Below, in pieces: positions 1 through 9,001 of a stretch of 64,000 bases of DNA. Position numbers and translations under genes: made by a program. Below the pieces are notes generated by a model. The model saw only the letters and a list, made by a program, of their open reading frames with translations. It had not been told where the DNA came from and did no database searches. How positions within the stretch are numbered: position 1 is the stretch's first letter; the number at the start of each line of letters is the position of its first letter. The stretch lies in assembly GCF_000719335.1 (NCBI RefSeq), contig NZ_JOGB01000008.1, forward strand, positions 71,445 to 135,444. Reading direction: 5' to 3'. Source of the stretch: Streptomyces sp. NRRL S-87. Lineage in GTDB: Bacteria; Actinomycetota; Actinomycetes; Streptomycetales; Streptomycetaceae.

Positions 1-69
1 TTCCCGCCTCGGAGTACGCCGCATGCCTCTCACCAGCAGAACCATTCCGGCCCTCGACCTCCCCCGTAA
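1..69 (+). CDS. possible 3' end of an upstream gene (partial)
   Basis: Frame 1 is open from the window edge to a TAA stop and encodes a Pro/His/Gln-rich tail. Such tails are common on accessory proteins further along this block. No domain is visible in 22 residues. The downstream gene starts 24 bases later in the same direction. It could equally be noncoding. Confidence 0.25.
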   Translation, partial: FPPRSTPHASHQQNHSGPRPPP

Positions 70-92
70 TCGAGCCTCCGGATGGATCAGCC

Positions 93-857
93 ATGTTGCC
101 CACCTCCGCCGAAGAAGTGCTTGCCGACGTCACCATCGGCCGCCACCCCGACTACGGCATCGTCGCCGCGAACCCCAAGAACCTCGCCGCCGGCCCCTGG
201 ATGCTGGAGCGGCTCGACTTCCATCCCGTCCGCGGTCAGCCGACTCTGTACGCCCTGACCGACCAGCAGCGTGACGGGCAGGGCCGCGCCACCCGGGCCG
301 TCGCGCTGCTGCGCAATGCCGGCTTCTGGGTCGACATGGACGCCGTGTTCATCCCCTCCCTGGTACCCGGCGCGGGGTCCGTCCCGTCCCGGGCTCCGCG
401 CGCCGAGCCAGATGTCGCGTTCGCCGAGCATCCGCGGCTCGGCATCGTCGCGGCCATCGACAGCCGCGCCTCCGGACTCACCGAACTCGCCCTGGTCGAA
501 CACGGCTGGCGGCACGATCACCGCCTGGACATCTACACACTGCCCGCCGCCACCAACCGCGACGAGGCCCTGGGGAAGGTCGCCGACGCCACGTTGGCCC
601 TGCACCGTTCCGGTGTCCAGGTTGCGGTGCAGCCCCGCCTCGCCCAGGACGTAGCGGCCCGCCACCGCCCCGCGCCCTCCTCGTCCCGCGACCGTGTCCA
701 GGGCGCTGGCCGTAGCTCTCCGATCGTTGCCGCCGCGCTCGCCGCCAGCCCGGTCCTCGCCAGTCTCCCAGGCAAGGCGCCGGTGTCGGCTCCCGCCACC
801 TCCGTCGCGGCGGCCCTGCCGGTCGACCCGCGCATCGCGTTCACCCGCGACCGCTGA
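93..857 (+). CDS. hypothetical mobile-element protein, 254 aa
   Basis: No family is recognised. Residues 5-80 and 105-185 look like two related alpha/beta halves. Each starts with a short Glu/Asp-rich segment followed by a 'G-I-V-A-A' strand (HPDYGIVAANP and HPRLGIVAAID) and ends with a segment resembling 'AVALLRNAGFWVDMD'. That points to an internal duplication. The C-terminal 60 residues are Ala/Pro/Ser-rich and probably disordered. It is the first complete gene of a rightward series of small accessory genes and has a weak GGA-type ribosome site. Function unknown. Confidence 0.7.
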   Translation: MLPTSAEEVLADVTIGRHPDYGIVAANPKNLAAGPWMLERLDFHPVRGQPTLYALTDQQRDGQGRATRAVALLRNAGFWVDMDAVFIPSLVPGAGSVPSRAPRAEPDVAFAEHPRLGIVAAIDSRASGLTELALVEHGWRHDHRLDIYTLPAATNRDEALGKVADATLALHRSGVQVAVQPRLAQDVAARHRPAPSSSRDRVQGAGRSSPIVAAALAASPVLASLPGKAPVSAPATSVAAALPVDPRIAFTRDR

Positions 858-883
858 CCCAACTCCCGTAAGGAATAGCTCCC

Positions 884-1381
884 ATGGCCGTGAAGACCAT
901 CTGGCCGATCAACCACGCATGCGGCCACAAGGCCGACCGTGACCTGTCCAATCGACCGGCCGACCGCCGCGCGGGCTTCGCCGAGTGGCTCGCCAGCCAG
1001 GAGTGCAGCGACTGCTGGCGCGCCTCCAAAGAGAACAGCGAGCAGGACAAGGCCGCCTGGGTGAAGACCAAACGCGCCGAAGAGCAGGCCGAGTCCGAAG
1101 CCTGGTCGCAGCAGTACCGGATGCCTCCGCTCGAGGGAACCGAGCGCGCCGTCCCCTGGGCTGTGCGCTGCCGCCACCAGATCCTGGCCGCCGCCTACAC
1201 CGCCCTGGTCGTCGAAGGCGAAACCAGCGAGCCGGAGTGGGAGGAGATCGAGGAGACCGCTCGCACCATCACCCGCGCCGGATGGTGGATCGACCAGCGC
1301 TCCTCCGAACCCGATGACCTCGCCGAGCTGCTCCAGGCCGCCACTGACGCCGACCGGCCCAGCGAGAACCCCCACTTCTAG
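884..1381 (+). CDS. hypothetical zinc-binding-like protein, 165 aa
   Basis: Not assigned to a named family. The N-terminus carries His/Cys pairs (residues 11-15 HACGH, then CSDCW near residue 45), a spacing that suggests a small zinc site. It is followed by a charged helical region rich in Glu/Lys and by 'HQILAAAYTALVVEGE' and 'ARTITRAGWWIDQR' segments. An AAGGAA ribosome site lies 8 bases before the ATG. It follows the 254-aa gene by 26 bases and is probably co-transcribed with it. Confidence 0.7.
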   Translation: MAVKTIWPINHACGHKADRDLSNRPADRRAGFAEWLASQECSDCWRASKENSEQDKAAWVKTKRAEEQAESEAWSQQYRMPPLEGTERAVPWAVRCRHQILAAAYTALVVEGETSEPEWEEIEETARTITRAGWWIDQRSSEPDDLAELLQAATDADRPSENPHF

Positions 1382-1537
1382 CTGCCGGGTGTCCCGCTGT
1401 CGCGGGACACCCGCTTCGCTTTCCCAAGTCCGAGAGAGTGTTCTTGCGACTTGCGCCAGAGACTCCTTGGAGGACGGGAACCAGCGTCGCGAACGACTGA
1501 CAACGGTCTGGTTGCCACCCACCGCACAGTCTTGAGG

Positions 1538-2191
1538 TCAGGAGCAACCGTGCCCCGACCCCAGGCCCTTCGTATCGCGGGCGAACTCGCCGCCAACACA
1601 CCCAGGCACGAAGGTATGCCCCAAGATGGCCAGCATCCCCTCACGTAGACGGCGCACTGTCATGATGCGCTGCGTACGCAGTCTCGTGGTCTCCGCCGTA
1701 AAGGCCGCCAGACGACTCCGATAGACGGCGCGATCAGTAACAGGTTCCTTCCTATCCTGAAGAAACCTGAGGTACATGTCCCAATCCTCGTGAGGCTCTC
1801 GGAGATCGACAACCTTCGGGGCGACTTCCACAAGCCAGTTGGCTTCCATCGCCAAGTACCGGCAAAGGTTTGCTGATTCAACATCCAGCCCGATACTGCT
1901 GGCCAGTTCTTCCTCGTCAAAGCTGACTCGGTGAGTTCCCTCGCTGTAATCAGGGATCTCAAGATCCAGGCGAGATGCCAGCTCGTACAGCAGCACCTTT
2001 ACCATCTGCGGTAGCTTGGCATCCCAAACTGCATTGATGTAGTCCTCGCGTCGATCCGCGTTCGGAAGCGGCGGACTTTCCTCGCCGGAACGGTCATTGT
2101 TCCGGCCCTCTTTGGACGCAGACTGGTAGCTCTTCCCGGATTCCTTCATGCGGCGTCGCACTTCCTTCTTGCGTGCGTGGTGCTTCGTCAC
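1538..2191 (-). CDS. hypothetical protein with basic N-terminus
   Basis: About 217 residues. The first 30 are strongly basic (THKxARKKEVRRR-like, then an 'ESGKSYQSAS' segment), a pattern seen at the N-terminus of several Streptomyces plasmid proteins. The rest is predicted helical and acidic, with no domain I recognise. I prefer the GTG that gives VTKHHARKK over a GTG six codons upstream, because it matches that N-terminal pattern. The gene is AT-richer than its neighbours (for example aacaggttccttcctatcct on the + strand) and runs against them, so it may be a later arrival. Confidence 0.6.
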   Translation of the reverse strand: MTKHHARKKEVRRRMKESGKSYQSASKEGRNNDRSGEESPPLPNADRREDYINAVWDAKLPQMVKVLLYELASRLDLEIPDYSEGTHRVSFDEEELASSIGLDVESANLCRYLAMEANWLVEVAPKVVDLREPHEDWDMYLRFLQDRKEPVTDRAVYRSRLAAFTAETTRLRTQRIMTVRRLREGMLAILGHTFVPGCVGGEFARDTKGLGSGHGCS

Positions 2192-2536
2192 TGCTCGCTC
2201 TGTCCACACCGGTCCCGTGATCCGACGTGTTCAACGGATCCAACGTTCAATCCGGGCGAGGATGCGGAGCACCTTCGGGCCTTTAGAGCTCGTCGATCAC
2301 GGGTCGATAGAACTCAGCCGGGACCGTCGCCGCTGGGCGGTCCACGTTGGTGAACGATCGTCTCCTCGATCGGTTACGCCTCGGGTACCGAGCTCAGCCT
2401 GCGATCGTCGCGCTACGGGTCGGTGGCACCTACCAGCAATCTCCGGCCAGGCCAAATCCCGAATCCTTCGGATTCTCTACCTGTCGGTCCGACCTCCCGG
2501 GCCCTCATTTCTTCCTTCTCCTTCTAGGTAGACACC
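2192..2536. promoter_or_regulatory. divergent intergenic region
   Basis: 345 bases separate the leftward 217-aa gene from the rightward relaxase-like gene. The DNA is less GC-rich than its surroundings, contains several short CGATC/GATCG repeats (for example around 2295-2375) and has no convincing open frame. It must hold promoters in both directions. I cannot place -10/-35 boxes with confidence. Confidence 0.4.
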
Positions 2537-3802
2537 GTGATCGCCCACCTGCAGCGCGTCAGGGATACCGCAGGCCTGCTTTCTTACCTGTACGAGCCAG
2601 GTGAACGCGGTAACCACGTCAGCCCCCGGCTTATCGCGGGCGACGGTCACGGGGCGCCGATCGAGCTGCTCGCCGAGACGGGCTCGCTGCCCTACTTGGC
2701 TCAGGCGCTCGACGCTCCCGTCAAGCGCCTCGGGGCACGTGCTCCAGCTCGATCGACGTGGGTCTGCTCGGTCCGGGCCGACCCGCGTCGGCCGGACTTC
2801 ACCGACGCGCAGTGGGCTGCCGTATTGCGCCGGCTGGTGTCCGCCACCGGAATCGCTCCGGACGGTGATCCGGACGCCTGCCGGTGGGTCGCCCTGCGCA
2901 ACCAGCCCCGACAGGTGCACATCGTGGCCACCCTCGCCCGCGAGGACGGCGGCTTGCACCACAGCTATCGCGATGCCTTCCGCCTCCAGACCGAATGCCG
3001 CCGGATCGCGGCAGAGCTGGGGCACCTCGCCACCGGCTCCTATCCGACTTCCCGTGCCCAGGAGACTTCTGTGCCCGCTCCACCCATCACCATTTCCTCC
3101 GAGTCCAGCGGCAGCGTCGTGGTGAAAGGTGCCAACGATGACCTGTCCGCCATGATCCTCAGGCACGCCGGCTTCCAGCAGATCCAGGACTGGCACGGCC
3201 GGCGCCACCGGCTTCCCACCACCACCCCGGTCGCGGACCAGGTCGCCATCGCCAGCCACGCAGCCGAGATGCTCCGCTCCGCCCGCTACGGCGTCGATCT
3301 TGCTTCCTCCCTGGACGTGGCCCGGATGAGCACCCCGGCGGATCCCGTTGGGCACTACGCTGCCGGAGCCTCGCTTCTCCAGATCACGGACCGGATCAGG
3401 TCTGCCGAGAACGGGGCGGACCTTCAGCGAGCAGTCGACCAGCTCCTCCACCCCGAGCACGGCGCGCTGGAACGCGTCCGGGAAGCTCTGGAAGCGGCGG
3501 GAGACCACATCAACGACCTCGACGACGAGGCGTACGGACTGGCGGGCCGGTTCGGCTTCGCGGCGGATTTCGTCGTCTCAGCGCAGTCGGAGCTCGTCGA
3601 CTCGCAGGACGAGCTGCGCCGTGTCGGCGCCCCGTCTCGGTCCCAGCCCAGGCCGGGGACGCGCTCCTCGGATCTGTCTGTCTCTCAGAGCGCGGCGCTG
3701 GCCGTGTCGCCCGCGGCAGCCAGGGCCCACGCCGGCACCGGTGTTCCGTCGCCCGCCACGCCACCTCAGTCCGCGGCACGTCCCGTCCCCCGCTCCCGAT
3801 GA
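2537..3802 (+). CDS. relaxase-like protein lacking two metal-ligand histidines
   Basis: 421 residues. The first 150 align by eye with the relaxase encoded at 19.8-21.6 kb. Both have 'GLL(S/V)YLY.PG' near residue 15, 'W.CSVR' near 75, 'ATGIAPDGDPD.CRW' near 105, 'HIVATL' near 130 and 'CRRI..E.G' near 150. The genuine relaxase has H125/H129/H131 in 'RHAEDHIHIV'. The aligned stretch here is 'RNQPRQVHIV', so only the last His remains. The candidate nucleophile tyrosines (Y17, Y19) are kept. Nicking activity is therefore unlikely. A DNA- or relaxosome-binding role is an inference. The C-terminal 60 residues are Ser/Pro-rich. It lies directly upstream of the coupling-protein gene. The start is GTG. 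Confidence 0.7.
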   Translation: MIAHLQRVRDTAGLLSYLYEPGERGNHVSPRLIAGDGHGAPIELLAETGSLPYLAQALDAPVKRLGARAPARSTWVCSVRADPRRPDFTDAQWAAVLRRLVSATGIAPDGDPDACRWVALRNQPRQVHIVATLAREDGGLHHSYRDAFRLQTECRRIAAELGHLATGSYPTSRAQETSVPAPPITISSESSGSVVVKGANDDLSAMILRHAGFQQIQDWHGRRHRLPTTTPVADQVAIASHAAEMLRSARYGVDLASSLDVARMSTPADPVGHYAAGASLLQITDRIRSAENGADLQRAVDQLLHPEHGALERVREALEAAGDHINDLDDEAYGLAGRFGFAADFVVSAQSELVDSQDELRRVGAPSRSQPRPGTRSSDLSVSQSAALAVSPAAARAHAGTGVPSPATPPQSAARPVPRSR

Positions 3803-3895
3803 AGCGTTCCGTTCGATCCGCAAGGAGTAAGCCCGTGAGCTGCACGAGAGCCGAGCGCGCCCCGCCCCGCTCGCTCACATCCCAAGGAACCGCCC

Positions 3896-5684
3896 GTGCC
3901 TTCCCCGCGTACCGATGCGCCGTCAACGACCACCGGCTCCGACGCACTCCTCTATCTCCTGTTCGGCGTCCTCGGCGCCGCCATGGCCTTCGGCTCGCTG
4001 GCCTGGCTGACCGGCAACCTCACCAACTCCCTCGTCGGAAGCGGCCCGTGGGCCCCGTTCCGCGCCACCGACGCCGTGCTGCACCCCGAGGTGCTGTGGC
4101 CGACCCTGAGCACCACCTCGCTGCTGGTCGGCGTCCGCGTCATCCCCGGCCTGCTCACCCTGGCGCTGATCACCACCGGCCTGGTGCTGTGGCTGCGCCG
4201 GCGCTCCGGTGCCAAGACTGGTCTCGCCCGCAAGAGCGACCTGGCGCCGCTGCTGGACAAGGAGATCACCGCCAAGGCGAAGAGCCTGCGGCCGTCCCTG
4301 AGCGGCCGGGAGTGCAAAAGAGGTCGCTCCCGCCGACCGCGGCATCCTGCTCGGCACTCTTGACCCTGGTCGGGCCGATGTCCGCGCCTCCTGGGAGGAC
4401 GTGATCGTAGCGATCATGGCCCCGCGCAGTGGGAAGACCTCCGGGTTGGCGATCCCCGCGATCCTCGCGGCTCCCGGTCCGGTCCTGCTCACCTCCAACA
4501 AGGCGGCGAATGACGCGTTCACCGCGACGGTGGACGCCCGTGCCGAGGTCGGCACGGTCTGGACCCTCGACCCCCAGCAGATCGCCCACCACCCGCGCGA
4601 GATGTGGTGGGACATCCTGGCCGACGCCCGCGACCTTGCCGGGGCGAAGCGGCTGGCCGGACACTTCGTCGCGGCGAGCGTGGACGAGTCGAGCGGCTCC
4701 GACTTCTGGTCCACCGCCGCGTCCAACACGCTCGGCGCCCTGTTCCTGGCCGCCGCGAGCCACCGGCGGCCGATCACCGACGTGCTGGCCTGGCTCGCCT
4801 CCCCCGCCGACCGAACCCCGGTCGACCTCCTCACCGACGCCGGCCACGACGCGGTCGCCGCACAGCTCCAGGGCACCGTCTCCGGCGCGACCGAAACCCG
4901 CGACGGCATCTACGAGACGGCGAGGCAGTACGCGAGCTGCCTGCTCGACCCGGACGTCGCCGCCTGGGTCACCCCGAGCAAGGACCTCCCCGAGTTCAAG
5001 CCCCTCGCCTTCGCCACCTCCCGCGACACGCTGTACCTGCTGAGCAAGGACGGCGGCGGCAGCGCGTCCGCGATCATCGCGGCGGCGGCCGACGCCGTGA
5101 TGCGCGCGGCCGTGATCGTCGCCGAGCGCTCCGGCGGACGGCTCGACCCGCCCGCCTTGTGCGTCCTCGACGAGGCGGCGAACGTGTGCCGCATCAGCGA
5201 CCTCCCGGAGCTGTACTCGCACTTGGGGAGCCGGGGTGTCATCCCGATGACGATCCTGCAGTCCTACCGGCAGGGCCAGCGGTGCTGGGGCGAGGCCGGG
5301 ATGGACGCCCTCTGGTCCGCCGCCACCGTCAAGATCGTCGGGTCGGGAATCGACGACGCCGACTTCGCCGACCGCCTCAGCCGACAGGTCGGTGACCACG
5401 ACGTCCAGACCGTCTCGGTCTCCACGAGCGAGGGCGGCAAGTCCACCTCGGTGAGCATGCGCACCGAGCGGATCCTGCCGCCCGACGCGATCCGCGCCCT
5501 ACCCAAGGGCAAGGTGCTCCTGCTGGCCACCGGCCTGCGGATCGCCATGCTCTCCATCCGGCCCTGGTACAAGGAGCCCTCCGCCAAGGTGGTCGGGCTG
5601 GCCTCCGCCCGCGCCACGAAGGCGATCACCGAGCGGGCCCTGGCGAAGACCGTCGGCCACGACAACTTCGGGCTGTCGGCATGA
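3896..5684 (+). pseudogene. TraG/VirD4-type coupling protein, split by a +1 frameshift
   Basis: Two frames together make one family-like protein of about 595 aa. The first frame gives two N-terminal membrane helices ('LLYLLFGVLGAAMAFGSL' and 'LLTLALITTGLVLWL'). The second gives a Walker A-type loop 'APRSGKTS', Walker B 'LCVLDEAAN' and the C-terminal 'LPKGKVLLLATG' typical of VirD4/TraG type IV coupling ATPases, which bring the relaxase-bound strand to a secretion channel. The frames join at about 4313-4320. In the +1 frame the junction reads 'KEVAPADRGILLG'. The internal GTG at 4401 has a Shine-Dalgarno only two bases away and would lack the membrane anchor. It may be a true pseudogene, a sequencing error, or expressed by frameshifting. 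Confidence 0.75.
4313..4320 (+). other. frameshift site in coupling-protein gene
   Basis: The zero frame reads TGC AAA AGA and then terminates at 4361-4363. Reading on one base later (AAA GAG GTC) restores the conserved protein. A lysyl-tRNA on AAA could re-pair with AAA one base downstream because there are four A residues. The next zero-frame codon, AGA, is rare in such GC-rich genomes. That geometry suits +1 slippage, but a simple one-base insertion explains it equally well. Confidence 0.5.
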
Positions 5685-5911
5685 GCGCGCCCACGCCACG
5701 TTCCGCGCGGCTGGCACAGTCGCCGGTCGTCCTGCACGAGGGCCGGTGGTGGCTGGTCGGAGATGCCGGGTCAGTTCCCGTCGCCGATCGCTCCTTCGGC
5801 ACCGTGCTGGACGACTTCGCTGAGGCGGTGGCCGCCGCTGACCGTGCGGTCGCCGATCTGCGTGCCCGGCCGAGTGAGCCGTCCGCTTCCAGCACGCGAG
5901 GTCGTCGATGA
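5681..5911 (+). CDS. small hypothetical protein, 76 aa
   Basis: The ATG overlaps the stop of the coupling-protein frame (ATGA), which implies translational coupling. The product has a short beta-type N-terminus ('VVLHEGRWWLVGD') and a helical Ala/Asp-rich C-terminus. It has no membrane segment and no recognised family. It overlaps the next gene by four bases, so it belongs to the same operon. Confidence 0.65.
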   Translation: MSAPTPRSARLAQSPVVLHEGRWWLVGDAGSVPVADRSFGTVLDDFAEAVAAADRAVADLRARPSEPSASSTRGRR

Positions 5912-7080
5912 ACCCGCTGCTGAAGGCCGAGCAGGCGGTCCTCGGCGCGGTGCTGCTCGACCCGGGCCAGCTCTCGCACCTGGAGTGGCTCGCGCCGGAT
6001 CACTTCTACCGGCCGGTCCACCAGGCGCTGTTCGCCGCGCTCCGCAAGCTCCGAGGCAATGGCCACCCCGCGGTGGAGGGCGAGGGTCCGGTGCCGCTGT
6101 CGTGGGTGACCGACGCGGTTGCCGAGGCCGGCCTCCACGTCCGGGGGCTGACCGCGTCGTACGCCCATCTCCTGGTCTCGGCCTGTCCGCGTCCGGCGCA
6201 CGCGCCGGTGTACGGCCGCATGGTGCTGGAGGGGGCGATCCACCGCACCGTCACCCAGCACGCGATCCGCCTTCACCAGGAGGCTCGCACGGGCGCCCTG
6301 CGAGGCGAGGTCGAGGGAGCGCTGCACTACGCGGACGTCCTGACGGGGGTGCTCACCGATCTTGCACGGCGGTGGGGCACCGAACCGCGACCGGTCGCGC
6401 CCGCGACATCGCGGGCCCTCGACCCGCCTGCCCTTCCGCCGGCTCAGGCCGATCGGGTTGCCGAGGACGAGGAGTTCCTTCTGGCCGTCCTCGTCGAGCG
6501 GCCGGGGGCCATGGGCGAGGTGGTGGGCTGGCTGCGTCCGGGCGACTTCGCCGACCCGGTCCACGGGCACCTCTACCGGTGCCTCGGGGCGCTGCACCAC
6601 CGGGGCGAGCCCATCGACCGGATCACCCTGCTCTGGGAGGCCCAGCGGCGCGGCCTGCTGGCCAACGGCACGCTGTCGGGCGACCGGTTCGCCGCCATCT
6701 GCGACGGCGTGGGGGCCGGTGACGCCGAGTGGCTCGGCAAGCGGGTGATGCGTTCCTCGATCACGCGCACCGCAGCCGCCTCCGCCCTCGCCGACCGCGC
6801 CCTTGCCGAAGACGAGGTCCTGGCCCCCGGGCGGCTCATCAACCACGCCCTGCACGCGCTCGGCCCGCTCGATGAGGTCCGCGCCCGTTGGCAGACCGCG
6901 CACGGCCGGCCGGCTTCACGGGCGCCAACCACCGCTTCTCCTCCGAGCGGGCCGCCGGCGGCGCGGGTACAGGCGGCCCTCACCCGCAGTACGCCGCGCG
7001 CCGCCCCGTCTCCACCGGGCCGACTCGGCCCCGGGCCCACCCCGACCGCCGCACGCCCGCCCTCACGCAACCACAGCTGA
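5908..7080 (+). CDS. tandem DnaB N-terminal domain protein without helicase domain
   Basis: 390 residues. Residues 5-115 and about 188-270 are two copies of the DnaB N-terminal fold: 'AEQAVLGAVLLDP...APDHFYRPVHQALFAALR', then 'DEEFLLAVLVERPG...RPGDFADPVHGHLYRCLGAL'. In replicative helicases this domain mediates hexamer collaring and primase/loader contacts. No RecA-type ATPase domain follows; the protein ends in a Pro/Ala/Thr-rich tail. It could act as a helicase-interacting or primase-like partner for element DNA. That role is inferred. Start ATG overlaps the previous stop region. Confidence 0.75.
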   Translation: MNPLLKAEQAVLGAVLLDPGQLSHLEWLAPDHFYRPVHQALFAALRKLRGNGHPAVEGEGPVPLSWVTDAVAEAGLHVRGLTASYAHLLVSACPRPAHAPVYGRMVLEGAIHRTVTQHAIRLHQEARTGALRGEVEGALHYADVLTGVLTDLARRWGTEPRPVAPATSRALDPPALPPAQADRVAEDEEFLLAVLVERPGAMGEVVGWLRPGDFADPVHGHLYRCLGALHHRGEPIDRITLLWEAQRRGLLANGTLSGDRFAAICDGVGAGDAEWLGKRVMRSSITRTAAASALADRALAEDEVLAPGRLINHALHALGPLDEVRARWQTAHGRPASRAPTTASPPSGPPAARVQAALTRSTPRAAPSPPGRLGPGPTPTAARPPSRNHS

Positions 7081-7118
7081 CACCCCTGTCCATCGCTCCT
7101 CCTCATGTACGGGAATTC

Positions 7119-7706
7119 ATGGTGACCACGAACCCTCTCGCCGACGCTCTGGCCATCCGTGCCACGGCCTCGGCCTTCGACGCCCAGCGCGGCAAGCTCC
7201 CGGTCCCCGGCGACCCTCACCGCCTCCCCAGCAGCGTCGCCGTCGCCCAGCAGATCTCCGAACTCGGCAAACTGATCACCGAGCTGGGCGACGAGGTCCT
7301 CTTCCGCACCGCCAGCAGGGAATACGACTCTCGCACTTCCCTCGCCGTCTCCAGCTTCTCCGCCGCCATACGGCCCGCCGGTGACGCGGCAGCCGCCCTC
7401 GGGGAAGTGGCCCAGCAGCTCGCGTTCCTGGAACGGACCGAGCACCTGCACGACCGGCCCGACACCCGGGATGCCCGGGAAGCGGCGGGGCGGGTGATCG
7501 ACGAGGCCCTCGGGACGGCAGACACGGCCCTACGGGAAGCGGCCGACTCCCTGCACGCCGCCTCGACCGCGGTCTCGCCACCGTCGAGGCGGCTCCGGGC
7601 AGCCCTCGGCCGGACCACCACCACCGTGTACGGGGCCGTACCGGCTCCCCCCACAGCGCCGGCACCGGCAACGCCTCTCGCGCCCCGGACCGTACGGGGC
7701 CGGTGA
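7119..7706 (+). CDS. hypothetical helical protein, 195 aa
   Basis: Predicted almost entirely helical and Ala-rich, with 'SSVAVAQQISELGKLITELGDEVLF' and 'EVAQQLAFLERTEHL'-type heptads, so it may form coiled coils. The C-terminal 30 residues are Pro/Thr/Ala-rich. The frame is open further upstream into the previous gene. I chose the ATG after the intergenic gap because it gives the coherent helical protein. No family recognised. Confidence 0.6.
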   Translation: MVTTNPLADALAIRATASAFDAQRGKLPVPGDPHRLPSSVAVAQQISELGKLITELGDEVLFRTASREYDSRTSLAVSSFSAAIRPAGDAAAALGEVAQQLAFLERTEHLHDRPDTRDAREAAGRVIDEALGTADTALREAADSLHAASTAVSPPSRRLRAALGRTTTTVYGAVPAPPTAPAPATPLAPRTVRGR

Positions 7707-7707
7707 C

Positions 7708-8908
7708 ATGCCTGCCATCGTCTCCCGCCCTCCGCTGATCGGGTCGCTCTGCTCCGGGTACGGCGGCCTCGACCTGGGGGTGCAGTCCGCTCTCGGCGGC
7801 ACCCTGGCCTGGCACGCGGAGGTCGATCCGAACGCCTCGCGCATCCTGGCCCGCCACTGGCCCGGCGTCCCCAACCTGGGCGACATCACGACCGTCGACT
7901 GGTCCGCCGTCCCCCGGGTGTGCGTCCTGACGGCAGGCTTCCCCTGTCAAAGACGTCTCGGTCGCCGGCCGCCGGGCCGGACTCAACTCCCAGACCCGCT
8001 CCGGGCTGTGGCTGCACGTCGCCCGTGCGGTCGAGGCCCTCCGACCCTGCTTGGTAGTGATCGAGAATGTGCGCGGCCTCCTCACCTCCCCCGCCGGCTC
8101 CCCTGGCGACGTGGAACCCTGTCCGTGGTGTCTGGGAGACACCGCAGGTCAGCCTCCTCTGCGGGCACTCGGTGCCGTACTCGGATCCCTGGCCGACCTC
8201 CGGTACGACGCGAAGTGGCTCGTGCTTCGCGCCTCCGACATCGGAGCCCCGCACCGGCGCGAGCGGACCTTCCTCACGGCCTGGCCCGCAGGAGACCCTA
8301 CTCAAGACGCCGACCAGCAACATCGGCAAGAACGGCGGCTCCCAGCACCCGGCCAAGAGGAAGAGCGGGGGCCACGGTCCGAACCTGGCCGACGAGGTCG
8401 AGTGGCTCCTGCTGCCGACCCCGAAGGCGTCGGACGGAATCAAGGGCTCACCCAACCAGCGGCACGGCAACGGGGACATGACCCTGCCCAGTGCGGCGGC
8501 GTCGCTGTTGCCCACACCCCGGGCCAGCGACACGGGCACCCCGGGCCGTCGCCCCGGCAACGGGTGGCGCCCTCCCCTGTCGGCGGTGGTCCTGCCGCTG
8601 TGGGCGGAGCCGTCCCCGGAAGCCGAGGAGTCGAGCGGCGATGGGGACCGTACGCAGCCGCAATCGCCCGATGGGAGACGCTCACCCGCCCCGCGCCGGC
8701 GCCCACGGACGCGGCCGGTCGGCTCCGTGCCGACTTCGTCGAGTGGATGCAGGGCCTCGACGCCGGCTGGATCACCGCCACCCCGGGACTCGGACGCCCG
8801 GCGCAGCTCACCGCGCTCGGCAACGGCGTCGTCCCCCAACAGGCCACTCGCGCTCTGCAGTTGCTGACACCGCCGTTCCCGCGCTGTCCCCGCTGCGCGG
8901 CCGGGTAG
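7708..8908 (+). pseudogene. DNA cytosine-5 methyltransferase, multiply frameshifted
   Basis: Motif I 'SLCSGYGGLDLGVQSALGG' and motif IV 'GFPCQ' are in the first frame. 'DVSVAGRRAGLNSQTRSGLW' and the motif VI-like 'VVIENVRGL' are in the +1 frame. The segment giving 'LLPTPKASDGIKG' and 'LLPTPRASDTGTPGRR' is in a third frame. 'GPYAAAIARWE', 'FVEWMQGLDAGWIT' and 'QLTALGNGVVPQQA' return to the second frame. Changes fall near 7953, 8298 and 8640. The family methylates C5 of cytosine, and phage/plasmid versions often evade restriction. With three frame changes it should be inactive unless these are sequence errors. Confidence 0.8.
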
Positions 8909-9001
8909 CGGCTCCCTACCGGGATTTCCCGGCCGGGCCAAACCGCAGATTCTCCGCATCCTCTCGGGCATGTCGCCGTCTCACAGATGGAGCACGCTCT
9001 C

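Noticed and set aside
4401..5684. Independent coupling-ATPase gene starting at the GTG at 4401
   Set aside because: GGGAGGAC lies only two bases from the GTG, and the conserved 'ADRGILLG' segment upstream would be lost. The frame continues upstream to the shift site.
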